In this document: positions 35,537-43,178 of the stretch, piece by piece | Layout: every line of letters starts with the position of its first letter | Numbering within the stretch: the stretch's first letter is position 1 | NCBI RefSeq assembly: GCF_003369835.1 | Contig: NZ_QPMJ01000002.1 | Location: 1,364,001 to 1,428,000, forward strand | Origin: Halorussus rarus | GTDB taxonomy: Archaea > Halobacteriota > Halobacteria > Halobacteriales > Haladaptataceae | DNA length: 64,000 nt | Direction: 5' to 3' | Notes under the pieces: model-generated | Databases searched by the model: none | Told to the model about the DNA's origin: nothing | Seen by the model: only the letters and a program-made list of their open reading frames with translations | Translations under genes and position numbers: made by a program

Positions 35537-35746
35537 ATGGTCTCGAAACGACGACTCGGCGCGAGCCTGCTCCTCGTGGGCCTCGCGTTCGTCGGCGCGT
35601 TCCACGCGGTGGCGGCGGTGGCGTTCGACACGGGGTTGGCCTCGGTGGGCGCGGGGCTGGCCGGCATCTCGGTGCTGTCGCTGATGGTCGTCAACCTCCC
35701 GGCGCTGGGCGAGGGGAGCGGAGACGGCGGAGAAGGCGCGGACTGA
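35537..35746 (+). CDS. Small two-helix membrane protein
   Basis: A 69-residue protein with two hydrophobic segments (LGASLLLVGLAFVGAFHAVA and GLAGISVLSLMVVNL) joined by a short turn and ending in a Gly/Asp tail. The codon use matches neighbours. A GTTAAG box lies ~30 bases before the ATG. Haloarchaeal membrane microprotein of unknown function; convergent with the DUF424 gene. Confidence 0.65.
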   Translation: MVSKRRLGASLLLVGLAFVGAFHAVAAVAFDTGLASVGAGLAGISVLSLMVVNLPALGEGSGDGGEGAD

Positions 35747-35792
35747 ACCTCGATTCGCCGGGACCGGTCGGGCTTCTATCCGAAGAACGGGG

Positions 35793-36083
35793 TCACATCC
35801 GGAGGAACTGGGCGTGGCGGGTCGACCCGACGTCGAGGACGTTGGCCTCGTCGACGAACCCCTCGCTGACCGCGAGGTCGACCGCCTCGGCCCCCACGAT
35901 GTTGGCGACCGACGCGCGGGCGAGGCTGTCGGCGACCGCCTGCTCGTCGACCGACTCGCCGCCGTAGAACTCCTCGGTGACGGTCAGCGAGACGTCGCCG
36001 TTCTCGAACGTCTCGCCCAGCACGTCCTCGTCGCAGACCGCGACCAGCAGCCCCTCGTCGGTCTCGCGCTCCTTGAGTATCAT
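35793..36083 (-). CDS. DUF424 domain protein
   Basis: A 96-residue archaeal protein: MILKERETDEGLLVAVCDED, VLGETFENGDVSLTV, EFYGGESVDEQAVADSL, VANIVGAEAVDLAVSEGFVD. This is the DUF424 pattern. Members are universal in archaea and often sit beside translation genes; the activity is unknown. Its ATG overlaps the TGA of the TPR gene by four bases, so the two are translationally coupled. Confidence 0.88.
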   Translation of the reverse strand: MILKERETDEGLLVAVCDEDVLGETFENGDVSLTVTEEFYGGESVDEQAVADSLARASVANIVGAEAVDLAVSEGFVDEANVLDVGSTRHAQFLRM

Positions 36084-36835
36084 CGCTGCTGGCGCTGCTC
36101 CTGCTCCTGGTCGATGAGCTCCTGCTCGGCCTGCTCGCGGAGCTCCTCGGCCTCCTCGGCGATCTCCTCTGCCTCGTCGTACTGGCCCAGTTCCTCGAGC
36201 GCGCGGGCCTTCTCGTCGAGCACCTGGGAGTTGCGGTGGCCCAGCCGGATGGCGTTCTCCAGGCTGTTGAGCGCGTCCTCGGCCAGCCCGCGCTCCAGCA
36301 GGAAGAACCCGCGGTTGAACCACGCCTCGGCGAACCGCTCGTCGATCTCGACCGCTCGCTCGGCGTGTTCGAGGGCCTGTTCGCTCCGGCCCGACTCCCA
36401 GAGCGCGTAGGCCAGGTTCGTCTCGGCGGTCGCGGCGTGCTCGCTGTCCTCGTCGATGTTGATGGCCTCGCGGTACGCGCCGATGGCGGCGTCCCACTCG
36501 TCGAGTTCGGCGTGGGCCGCGCCCTTGTTGGTCCAGGCCTCCTGTTCGAGCTTGCTGCCGTCGGGGGCGAACTGGGCCGCGCGCTCGAAGGTGTCGGCGG
36601 CCTGCTCGAACCGGTTGATGCGCATGTAGTTCAGCCCCACGTCGACGAGCTCCTCGACGTCGACGTCGTCGTTGGCGACGGTCTCGTCGTCGAGCAGGTC
36701 GGCGACGACGCGGGAGTCGACCGGGTCGACCTTGTCGGGGTCGACGTCCAGTTCGGGCGGGTCGAGGTCGAACCCCTCGTAGGGGTCGTCGAACCGCTCG
36801 TCCTCGGAGAAGTCGTGGTCCTCGGGGTCGCTCAT
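36080..36835 (-). CDS. Tetratricopeptide repeat protein
   Basis: A 251-residue protein. An acidic N-terminal ~60 residues (SDPEDHDFSEDERFDDPYEG) precedes about four TPR units from residue ~70: NYMRINRFEQAADTFERAAQ, ...WDAAIGAYREAINI, ALWESGRSEQALEHAERAVE, AWFNRGFFLLERGLAEDALN, and a fifth partial. It ends in a Gln/Glu-rich helix. TPRs mediate protein contacts. The ATG at 36835 is the natural start. Coupled to DUF424 by overlap. Confidence 0.9.
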   Translation of the reverse strand: MSDPEDHDFSEDERFDDPYEGFDLDPPELDVDPDKVDPVDSRVVADLLDDETVANDDVDVEELVDVGLNYMRINRFEQAADTFERAAQFAPDGSKLEQEAWTNKGAAHAELDEWDAAIGAYREAINIDEDSEHAATAETNLAYALWESGRSEQALEHAERAVEIDERFAEAWFNRGFFLLERGLAEDALNSLENAIRLGHRNSQVLDEKARALEELGQYDEAEEIAEEAEELREQAEQELIDQEQEQRQQR

Positions 36836-36968
36836 GTGAACCGGTTTGGCGTTCAGCGGTGTTAAGGACTGCGCCATGGAGATTCCGGCGCCGATGACGA
36901 GTCGGTTTCCGCGGGTGCGCGGCGGGCCAGCCCCAAAGGTCAACTGTCCCGGTCCCGGAGACAGACTG

Positions 36969-37109
36969 ATGCCTGAGTGTCAGAACTGCGGCGCGTTCAT
37001 CACGCAGGAGTTCCAGCGCGTGTTCGCCGGCCGCGACGGCGAAGTCCACGGCTGCTACGAGTGCAAGCAGAAGACCGATATCAAGAACGGCGCGGCCGCG
37101 GAGACCTGA
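36969..37109 (+). CDS. 46-residue zinc microprotein (DUF7563-like)
   Basis: MPECQNCGAFITQEFQRVFA then GRDGEVHGCYECKQKTDIKN. It has two CxxC knuckles around a short beta hairpin. I recall a haloarchaeal family named DUF7563 with the same MPECQNCG start; the name is unverified. The frame stays open upstream, but the ATG at 36969 gives the family start. It is divergent from the TPR gene. Confidence 0.75.
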   Translation: MPECQNCGAFITQEFQRVFAGRDGEVHGCYECKQKTDIKNGAAAET

Positions 37110-37205
37110 CCAGACGGCGACCCCAGCGCGACGAGCGACGGATCCGCGGTCTGCGCCCGGGCATCGTCCCGAACGACTATACTCGCCCGACCCGTTCGTC
37201 GGGCC

Positions 37206-37478
37206 GTGTCGACGGAAACGGACGACGTTCGGGTCTGGCTCGTCGAGCGCGGGTACAACAACCGCGACCTCATCGTTCTCAAGTACGCGACGCCGGAGGG
37301 AGACCGGATCTTCCGGCGGGAGCTCGCGGCCCAGGCAGTGGACACGGACAGCGTGACCGCCGCCAGGGACGTCTCGTCCGACGACCTCGAAGCGGTCGGC
37401 GAGGCCGACGTCCGGGAGCGGTACGCGACCGAGGCCGCGCGGATGGCCGACGAGCACGATCCCGACGACACGGTGTAG
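37206..37478 (+). CDS. Conserved haloarchaeal small protein
   Basis: A 90-residue protein from a GTG (VSTETDDVRVWLVERGYNNR), continuing DLIVLKYATPEGDRIFRREL and a helical acidic C-terminus. It is mixed alpha/beta with no cysteines. A TATA-like ctatact at ~37178-37185 lies ~25 bases before the GTG, supporting a leaderless start. I do not recognise the family; the conserved-looking first 45 residues suggest a small DNA- or RNA-binding fold, which is only a guess. Confidence 0.65.
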   Translation: MSTETDDVRVWLVERGYNNRDLIVLKYATPEGDRIFRRELAAQAVDTDSVTAARDVSSDDLEAVGEADVRERYATEAARMADEHDPDDTV

Positions 37479-37602
37479 TCGGTGCGATCTGCCCTCGTCG
37501 GCAGTCGCACCGGGACGGTCGCGTTCCGGCGACCTCCGCCGGCACTCGCGGCTCGTTCGGACCCCGCACCTTCAAGCCCGCGTCCGACGAACGCCGAGAC
37601 GA

Positions 37603-38160
37603 ATGAGACTCTTCGTGAGCGTCGACCTGCCCGACGAGCTCGCCGACGACGTCGCGGACCTCCAGGAGCAGTTCGCGGGCGCCTCGGGGCTGAGCTTCGT
37701 CGACCCCGCACAGGCCCACGTCACCGTCAAGTTCCTCGACGAGGTCAACCGGGGCGAGCTCCCGCGGGTGAAGAACGCCCTCCGGCGCGCGGTCGAGGAG
37801 GCCGGTGTCGACCCCTTCGAGGCGACCTACGAGGGGCTGGGCGTGTTCCCCGACATCGGCTACATCCAGGTGGTCTGGCTCGGCGTGAGCGACGGCGGCG
37901 ACGAGCTGACCGCGCTCCACGAGGCCGTCGAGCGCGAGGTGACGCGGCTGGGGTTCGACCCGGAGGACCACGAGTTCACGCCCCACGTCACCATCGCCCG
38001 GATGGAACACGCCGGCGGCAAGGAGCTGGTCCAGGAGAACGTCGAGGAGCTGGACCCGACCGTGGGGACGACCGGGGTCGAGGAGCTCCGGCTCACCGAG
38101 AGCGTGCTGACCGACGAGGGTCCCGAGTACTCGACGGTCGAGTCGTTCCCGCTGGAGTGA
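37603..38160 (+). CDS. thpR: RNA 2',3'-cyclic phosphodiesterase (ThpR)
   Basis: A 185-residue 2H phosphoesterase. It begins MRLFVSVDLPDELADDVADL and has the two H-x-T/S motifs AHVTVKFLDEV (near residue 47) and PHVTIARMEHA (near residue 128). Family members hydrolyse 2',3'-cyclic phosphates of RNA and were once described as 2'-5' RNA ligases. The acetyltransferase gene follows 15 bases later, so the two are probably one transcript. Confidence 0.93.
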   Translation: MRLFVSVDLPDELADDVADLQEQFAGASGLSFVDPAQAHVTVKFLDEVNRGELPRVKNALRRAVEEAGVDPFEATYEGLGVFPDIGYIQVVWLGVSDGGDELTALHEAVEREVTRLGFDPEDHEFTPHVTIARMEHAGGKELVQENVEELDPTVGTTGVEELRLTESVLTDEGPEYSTVESFPLE

Positions 38161-38175
38161 GGTCGGGACGGAGAC

Positions 38176-38835
38176 ATGAAGATTCGACTCGCCCGCGAAG
38201 CCGACGCGGCCGGGATTCGAGCCGTCTACGCGCCGATAGTCGAGCACACGGTCGTCTCCTTCGAGGCCGACCCGCCGAGCGAGGCGGAGGTGGCCGACCG
38301 GGTCGCGGACACGCTCGCCGAGTACCCGTGGCTGGTCTGCGAGATAGAAGATAGCGGGTCCGAGAGCGAGACCGCGGATAGCGAGTCCGAGATCGCCGGC
38401 TACGCCTACGCCGGCCGGCACCGCAAGCGCGAGGCCTACCGCTGGTCGGTCGACGTGTCGGTGTACGTCGCCGAGCGCCACCGCCGGCAGGGGGTCGGCC
38501 GCGGGCTCTACGAGTCGCTGTTCGAGGTGCTGCGGCTACAGAGGTTCTACAACGCCTACGCCGGCATCGCGCTCCCTAACGCGGCCAGCGTCGGGCTCCA
38601 CGAGTCGCTGGGCTTCGAACCGGTCGGCGTCTACGAGTCGGTGGGGTACAAGCGGGGCGCGTGGCGCGACGTCGGGTGGTGGCAGCTGGCGCTGCGGGAC
38701 CGGTCCGAAGGAGGCGACGCCGACCCGTCGGACGCGGTCGACTCGCCCGCGGAGCCGCGACCGCTCCCCGACGTCCGGGGAACGCCGGCGTTCGAGACCG
38801 CGGTCTCGGCGGGCGAGTCGGCCGTCGAACCCTGA
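38176..38835 (+). CDS. GNAT-family N-acetyltransferase
   Basis: A 219-residue protein. The N-terminal ~165 residues are a phosphinothricin-acetyltransferase-type GNAT: IRLAREADAAGIRAVYAPIV, SVYVAERHRRQGVGRGLYES (acetyl-CoA P-loop Q-x-x-G-x-G/A), GIALPNAASVGLHESLGFEP and RDVGWWQLAL. An acidic Ser/Glu insert is near residues 58-75. The last ~50 residues are a disordered Asp/Pro tail. Substrate unknown. Confidence 0.9.
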   Translation: MKIRLAREADAAGIRAVYAPIVEHTVVSFEADPPSEAEVADRVADTLAEYPWLVCEIEDSGSESETADSESEIAGYAYAGRHRKREAYRWSVDVSVYVAERHRRQGVGRGLYESLFEVLRLQRFYNAYAGIALPNAASVGLHESLGFEPVGVYESVGYKRGAWRDVGWWQLALRDRSEGGDADPSDAVDSPAEPRPLPDVRGTPAFETAVSAGESAVEP

Positions 38836-38895
38836 CCCGGCGGCCGCCCGCAAAGGAACAAGATTTTAAGCCGCGGTGGGGAAGTACGTGGTACC

Positions 38896-39048
38896 ATGAG
38901 CAAGAAATCGAAGGGCAAGAAGAAGCGCCTCTCGAAGCTCGACCGACAGAACAGCCGCGTCCCGGCGTGGGTCATCATGAAGACCGACCGGGACACGATG
39001 CAGAACCCGAAGCGTCGTAACTGGCGGCGGCAGGACACCGACGAATAA
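38896..39048 (+). CDS. rpl39e: Ribosomal protein L39e (eL39)
   Basis: A 50-residue very basic protein, [20 protein letters not shown], then [11 protein letters not shown] and [14 protein letters not shown], the complete eL39 signature. Basicity is notable in a genome of acidic proteins. An ATTTTAAG box lies ~28 bases before the ATG. Its TAA overlaps the ATG of rpl31e (taatg), so the pair is translationally coupled. It is the first gene of the ribosomal string. Confidence 0.96.
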   Translation: MSKKSKGKKKRLSKLDRQNSRVPAWVIMKTDRDTMQNPKRRNWRRQDTDE

Positions 39049-39326
39049 TGAGCGCCAACGACTTCGAGGAGCGCGTCATCACGGTGCCGCTCCGCGACGC
39101 CAAGGCCGCGGCGAAGCACGAGCGCGCCGACAAGGCGATGTCGCTCGTCCGCGACCACCTCGCCCAGCACTTCAAGGTCGAGGACGACGAGGTCCGGCTG
39201 GACCCCTCCATCAACGAGGCCGTCTGGTCGCAGGGCCGCAAGAAGCCCCCGAGCAAGCTCCGCGTCCGCGCCGCCCGATTCGAGGAAGAGGGCGAGACCA
39301 TCGTCGAAGCGGAACACGCCGAGTAG
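39048..39326 (+). CDS. rpl31e: Ribosomal protein L31e (eL31)
   Basis: A 92-residue protein: [80 protein letters not shown]. This is full-length archaeal eL31, located near the peptide exit tunnel. It overlaps the stop of rpl39e and is followed by eif6 after four bases. Confidence 0.96.
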   Translation: MSANDFEERVITVPLRDAKAAAKHERADKAMSLVRDHLAQHFKVEDDEVRLDPSINEAVWSQGRKKPPSKLRVRAARFEEEGETIVEAEHAE

Positions 39327-39330
39327 AGCT

Positions 39331-39996
39331 TTGCTCCGCGCCGCTTTCGTCGGGTCGTCCTACGTCGGCGTTTTCGCGACCACCACCGACGAGTACCTGC
39401 TGGTCCGGCCGGACCTGGAGGACGACGTCGTCGCCGACGTGGCCGACGAACTCGGCGTCGAAGCCATCGCGACCACGGTCGGCGGGTCGTCGACCGTCGG
39501 CGCGCTGGCGGTCGGCAACGAGAACGGTCTGCTGGTCAGCAGTCGCATCACCGACCGCGAGCGCGAGCGCATCGCCGACGCCGCGGAGGCCGACGTGACC
39601 GAACTCCCGGGCAAGATAAACGCCGCCGGCAACGTCGTCCTCGCCAACGACAGCGGGGCCTACGTCCACCCGGACCTCTCGCGCGACGCGATGCGGGCTG
39701 TCGAGAAGGCGCTCGAGGTGGACGTCGAGCGCGGCGAGCTCGCCGACGTCCGGACGGTCGGCACCGCCGCGGTCGCCACGAACGAGGGCGTGCTCTGCCA
39801 CCCGAAGGCGACCGACGCCCAGCTCGACCGGCTGGAGGAGGTGCTGGGCGTGCCCGCCGACATCGGCACCATCAACTACGGCGCGCCGCTGGTCGGGTCG
39901 GGGCTGCTCGCCAACAGGCGCGGCTACGTCGTGGGCCAGGAGACGACCGGGCCGGAGCTCGGCCGCATCGACCAGGCGCTCGGGTACATCGAGTAG
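39331..39996 (+). CDS. eif6: Translation initiation factor 6 (aIF6)
   Basis: A 221-residue protein from a [23 protein letters not shown], then five related ~43-residue modules (pentein fold) with [60 protein letters not shown] and [20 protein letters not shown]. It binds the large subunit and prevents premature joining. Spacing of four bases from rpl31e confirms the operon. In many archaea rpl18a/rplX follows directly; here it is ~7 kb away. Confidence 0.95.
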   Translation: MLRAAFVGSSYVGVFATTTDEYLLVRPDLEDDVVADVADELGVEAIATTVGGSSTVGALAVGNENGLLVSSRITDRERERIADAAEADVTELPGKINAAGNVVLANDSGAYVHPDLSRDAMRAVEKALEVDVERGELADVRTVGTAAVATNEGVLCHPKATDAQLDRLEEVLGVPADIGTINYGAPLVGSGLLANRRGYVVGQETTGPELGRIDQALGYIE

Positions 39997-40114
39997 CGCG
40001 GGACGTCTCGCTCTCTCCGTCGGTCAGTCTCGGCCTCGAAAAAGGAGTTCGTCGCTCTTCCTCGAAACGGTCGGTGGCTCTCGGCTCGACTCATCGCCGA
40101 GCCGCGCCCGTCGC

Positions 40115-40279
40115 TCAGTCGCCGTCGCCGTTCTCTCGTCGCTCGCTCAGGTGCTCCCAGATCTCGGTGCAGCCGGCGCCGTCCTCGACGTCGGTCAGGT
40201 GACTGCGGTCGCCGTCGCTGTCCTCCTCGGTCGTGTCCTCGGTCGCGGACGGGTCGGCGCGACGCTTCTCTGCGGTCAT
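40115..40279 (-). CDS. 54-residue acidic microprotein
   Basis: ATG at 40279, TGA at 40115. A disordered Asp/Glu/Thr N-terminal half precedes a compact end, HLTDVEDGAGCTEIWEHLSE. The DGAGCTEIWEHLSE end looks conserved and carries the only cysteine. A cttatctg box lies ~27 bases upstream on the coding strand. Convergent with eif6. Function unknown. Confidence 0.65.
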   Translation of the reverse strand: MTAEKRRADPSATEDTTEEDSDGDRSHLTDVEDGAGCTEIWEHLSERRENGDGD

Positions 40280-40526
40280 CGACGCATCGTACGCAGACGA
40301 CGCAGATAAGGCCGCGCTCGCCCGTAATCGCTACCGATGCTCGGACACCGGGGCGAGTCTCTCCGGTACCGGCGACGCCGGGCGAGCTCCCGAACGGCCG
40401 CCAGGCCGGCGTACCCGCCCGGAGGCACGGCGTCAGCCCGCATCGCGACCGTCACCGAATCTCTCGACAGTCGGCAAGCGTGGCGAGCGACGACACCCTT
40501 ACCGCCGGACCGGTACTCGTAGCGGT

Positions 40527-40862
40527 ATGGTCGTGTCAGTACACCAGCTCGACGACGGGGCGTGGCTCAGCGTCAACGACTCGCGGGAGGTGCCCGTGAG
40601 CGACCTGTGGCTGCTGGCGCGCCACGACTTCTGCGACTGCGAGCCGGCCGACGTGCTCACCGAGGGATTCGTTGAGGTGGGGGTCGACTGGCCGGCCGTC
40701 GAGGGCCGCGTCGCGGGCCAGTGCGTCGCGTGCGGCGCCAGCGGCGTCACCGACTGGCTCACGATGGGTCGGGTCGACCGCGACACCGGGGAGTTCCGGA
40801 GCGTGGTGCCGTCGAGCGTCCACGTCCCCCGGCGGCGGACGAAGCTGGCGACTCCGGAGTAG
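40527..40862 (+). CDS. Haloarchaeal Cys-containing protein, ~111 aa
   Basis: A 111-residue protein starting MVVSVHQLDDGAWLSVNDSR, with LARHDFCDCEPADVL and a GQCVACGASGVTDWL knuckle, so four cysteines (CxC and CxxC) could bind one zinc. A basic C-terminal tail (PRRRTKLATPE) follows. It lies between eif6 and the nitrite/sulfite reductase, oriented with both. I do not recognise the family. Confidence 0.68.
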   Translation: MVVSVHQLDDGAWLSVNDSREVPVSDLWLLARHDFCDCEPADVLTEGFVEVGVDWPAVEGRVAGQCVACGASGVTDWLTMGRVDRDTGEFRSVVPSSVHVPRRRTKLATPE

Positions 40863-41004
40863 GCCGACCGACTCGGAGAACGCCGGCGCCACGGGCGGCC
40901 GACCCGCCGTCCCAGGTTCCCGCAATTCCCGCCGGTTCGTCGGAGCGGCGGGGAACATTGACGGGGCAACCGCCGCTTTATCCGTGGACTGCGATGGAAT
41001 GGCT

Positions 41005-42780
41005 ATGCCGAGTAAGGTCGAAGGCTGGAAGGACGAGGTCTACGGAACGGAGATCCGGGACCACCTCGAACGGTTCGCCGAAGAGGGGTGGGACGCCATC
41101 CCCGAGGACGAGCACGACGCGTGGTTCGAGCGGTTCAAGTGGTGGGGGCTGTACCACCAGCGGAAGGGCCAGGAGAGCTACTTCATGATGCGGGTCGGCG
41201 TCCCGATGGGCCGGCTCACTCCCGAGCAGTTGCGGGTCGTCGGCGAGATCGCACAGGAGCACGCGACCGGGCCGGTCGACAACCCCGAGTTCGGCGCGGC
41301 GTACGCCGACTTCACGACCCGCCAGTCGATCCAGCTCCACTGGATCAAGGTCGAGGACGTCCCCGACATCTTCGAGAAGCTAGAATCTGTCGGTCTCTCT
41401 ACCATCCAGGCCTGCGGCGACTCGTGGCGCAACATCGTCGGCTCGCCGATGGCGGGCCGCGACGCCGACGAACTCCTCGACGTGTGGCCCATCGCCCGGG
41501 ACCTCCACGAGGAGTTCAAGGGCAACGACCTCTACGAGAACCTGCCCCGGAAGTGGAAGGTCGCGGTCACCGGCGACACCCGCGGCGCCGGCCAGGGCGA
41601 CATCAACGACATGGCGTTCGAGCCGGCGGTCAAGGAGGAAAATGGCGAGCAAATAAAGGGCTTCAACGTCCGGGTCGGCGGCGGGCTCGCCCGCAAAGAG
41701 CCGCGGTTCGCCCGGAGCATCGACGTGTTCTGCGAGCCCGACGACGTCGAGGACGTGGCCGCCGGCCTCTCGGGGCTGTTCCGGGACTACGGCGACCGCG
41801 AGGACCGCTTCAGCGCCCGGATGAAGTTTCTGGTCGACGAGTGGGGCACCGAGAAAGTTCGGGACGTCCTGCAGGAGGAGTACGTCGACTACGAGCTGCC
41901 GACCGCCGGCGAGAACCTGCGCGAGCAGTACGACTACAACGCCGGCCGGACCGACTCGCCCGGCGACTACGTCGGCGTCCACGAGCAGAACGACGGCGAC
42001 CACTTCGTCGGCCTGTCGGTGCTTGTCGGCCGGATGGCCGCCGCTGACGTCGTCGAGCTCGCCGACCTCGCCGACGACTACGGCTCGGAGATGATCGGGC
42101 TGACCCAGCGCCAGAACGTCATCGTCGGCGACATCTCGCCGGACGACCTCGACGAGTTCCTCGCCGAACCGCTGCTCGACGAGCACTCGCCCGACCCGCA
42201 CCCGTTCATGCGCGGGTCCATCGCCTGCACCGGAACCGAGTACTGCTCGCTGTCCATCGTCGAGACCAAGAACCGGATGGTCCGGTACGCCCGCTGGCTG
42301 AAGGAGAACGTCCAGGTACCCGAGGGCGTCGAGGACTTCCACATCCACCTCTCGGGCTGCACGGCCTCGTGCGCCCAGCCCCAGATCGCCGACATCTCGC
42401 TCCGCGGGATGAAGGCCCGCAAGGACGGCGAACCGGTCGAGGCGTTCGACGTCGGCCTGGGCGGCGGCCTGGGCGAGAACCCCGAGTTCGCCGACTGGGT
42501 CGAGATGCGCGTGCCCGCCGACGAGATTCCGGGCTACATCCGGAACCTGCTCGAGACCTACGAGGCCGAGCGCGACGAGTACGAGAGCTTCCGGGAGTTC
42601 GTCCAGGCCCGCGACGAGGACGAGGTCCAGGCGCTGGCCGACCCCGAGGAGACCGACTACGAGGACCCCTACATGCACAACACGAAGATGACGTGGTACC
42701 CCTACGCCGACGACGACGCCATGGACGCCTCGCCGGCGCCGACCGACGCCCGCGGCGACCCCATCACGAGCGACGACTGA
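41005..42780 (+). CDS. nirA: Sirohaem nitrite/sulfite reductase, ferredoxin-type
   Basis: A 591-residue enzyme with two ferredoxin-like half domains and two sirohaem-reductase domains. The [4Fe-4S]-sirohaem cysteines are C-x5-C at ~408/414 (ACTGTEYCSLSIVETK) and C-x3-C at ~452/456 (SGCTASCAQPQIADI). Substrate-side basic residues lie in FTTRQSIQLHWIK and LTQRQNVIVGD. It performs the six-electron reduction of nitrite (or sulfite) using ferredoxin. The assignment to nitrite rests on overall resemblance to haloarchaeal NirA. A TTTATCC box lies ~26 bases before the ATG; 40999 is an alternative start. Confidence 0.9.
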   Translation: MPSKVEGWKDEVYGTEIRDHLERFAEEGWDAIPEDEHDAWFERFKWWGLYHQRKGQESYFMMRVGVPMGRLTPEQLRVVGEIAQEHATGPVDNPEFGAAYADFTTRQSIQLHWIKVEDVPDIFEKLESVGLSTIQACGDSWRNIVGSPMAGRDADELLDVWPIARDLHEEFKGNDLYENLPRKWKVAVTGDTRGAGQGDINDMAFEPAVKEENGEQIKGFNVRVGGGLARKEPRFARSIDVFCEPDDVEDVAAGLSGLFRDYGDREDRFSARMKFLVDEWGTEKVRDVLQEEYVDYELPTAGENLREQYDYNAGRTDSPGDYVGVHEQNDGDHFVGLSVLVGRMAAADVVELADLADDYGSEMIGLTQRQNVIVGDISPDDLDEFLAEPLLDEHSPDPHPFMRGSIACTGTEYCSLSIVETKNRMVRYARWLKENVQVPEGVEDFHIHLSGCTASCAQPQIADISLRGMKARKDGEPVEAFDVGLGGGLGENPEFADWVEMRVPADEIPGYIRNLLETYEAERDEYESFREFVQARDEDEVQALADPEETDYEDPYMHNTKMTWYPYADDDAMDASPAPTDARGDPITSDD

Positions 42781-42782
42781 CC

Positions 42783-43178
42783 ATGGCCGACCGCATCCTG
42801 AAGGTCAACGCGTACACGACCCTCGACCTCGTGGAGGCCCGCGCCGAGGGCCACGGCTTCGAGGAGTCGGCGTACGCCACCGTGAACGTGACCGCGCCTC
42901 GCAACGACCCCGACGAGGTCGAGCTCCAGTTCGAACTGGACAACACCGGACTCGACGCGGTCCCGGCCCACGCCGACCGGGCGAGCCTCTCGCCCGACCA
43001 GGCCCGGGCGCTCGCCGCCGACCTCGAGAAGTACGCCGCGAAGGTCGAGGCGGCCCGGGAGGACGGGGGCGACGGAGACCGAGAGGCAGGTGTGGGCGGT
43101 AGTAACATGGGTGATGACCGCGAAGAGACGGACGATTACACCGAAGACGCCGACGCGACCGAGACCACCGATGACTGA
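42783..43178 (+). CDS. DUF6360-like protein
   Basis: A 131-residue protein, MADRILKVNAYTTLDLVEAR, with GHGFEESAYATVNVTAPRND, VELQFELDNTGLDAVPAHAD and LSPDQARALAADLEKYAAKV, then an acidic disordered tail from ~residue 92. I recall this as the haloarchaeal DUF6360 family; the name is unverified. It begins two bases after the reductase stop and overlaps the CbiX-fusion start by eight bases, so it is an integral member of the operon. A role in assembly or regulation of the reductase is a guess from position. Confidence 0.82.
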   Translation: MADRILKVNAYTTLDLVEARAEGHGFEESAYATVNVTAPRNDPDEVELQFELDNTGLDAVPAHADRASLSPDQARALAADLEKYAAKVEAAREDGGDGDREAGVGGSNMGDDREETDDYTEDADATETTDD

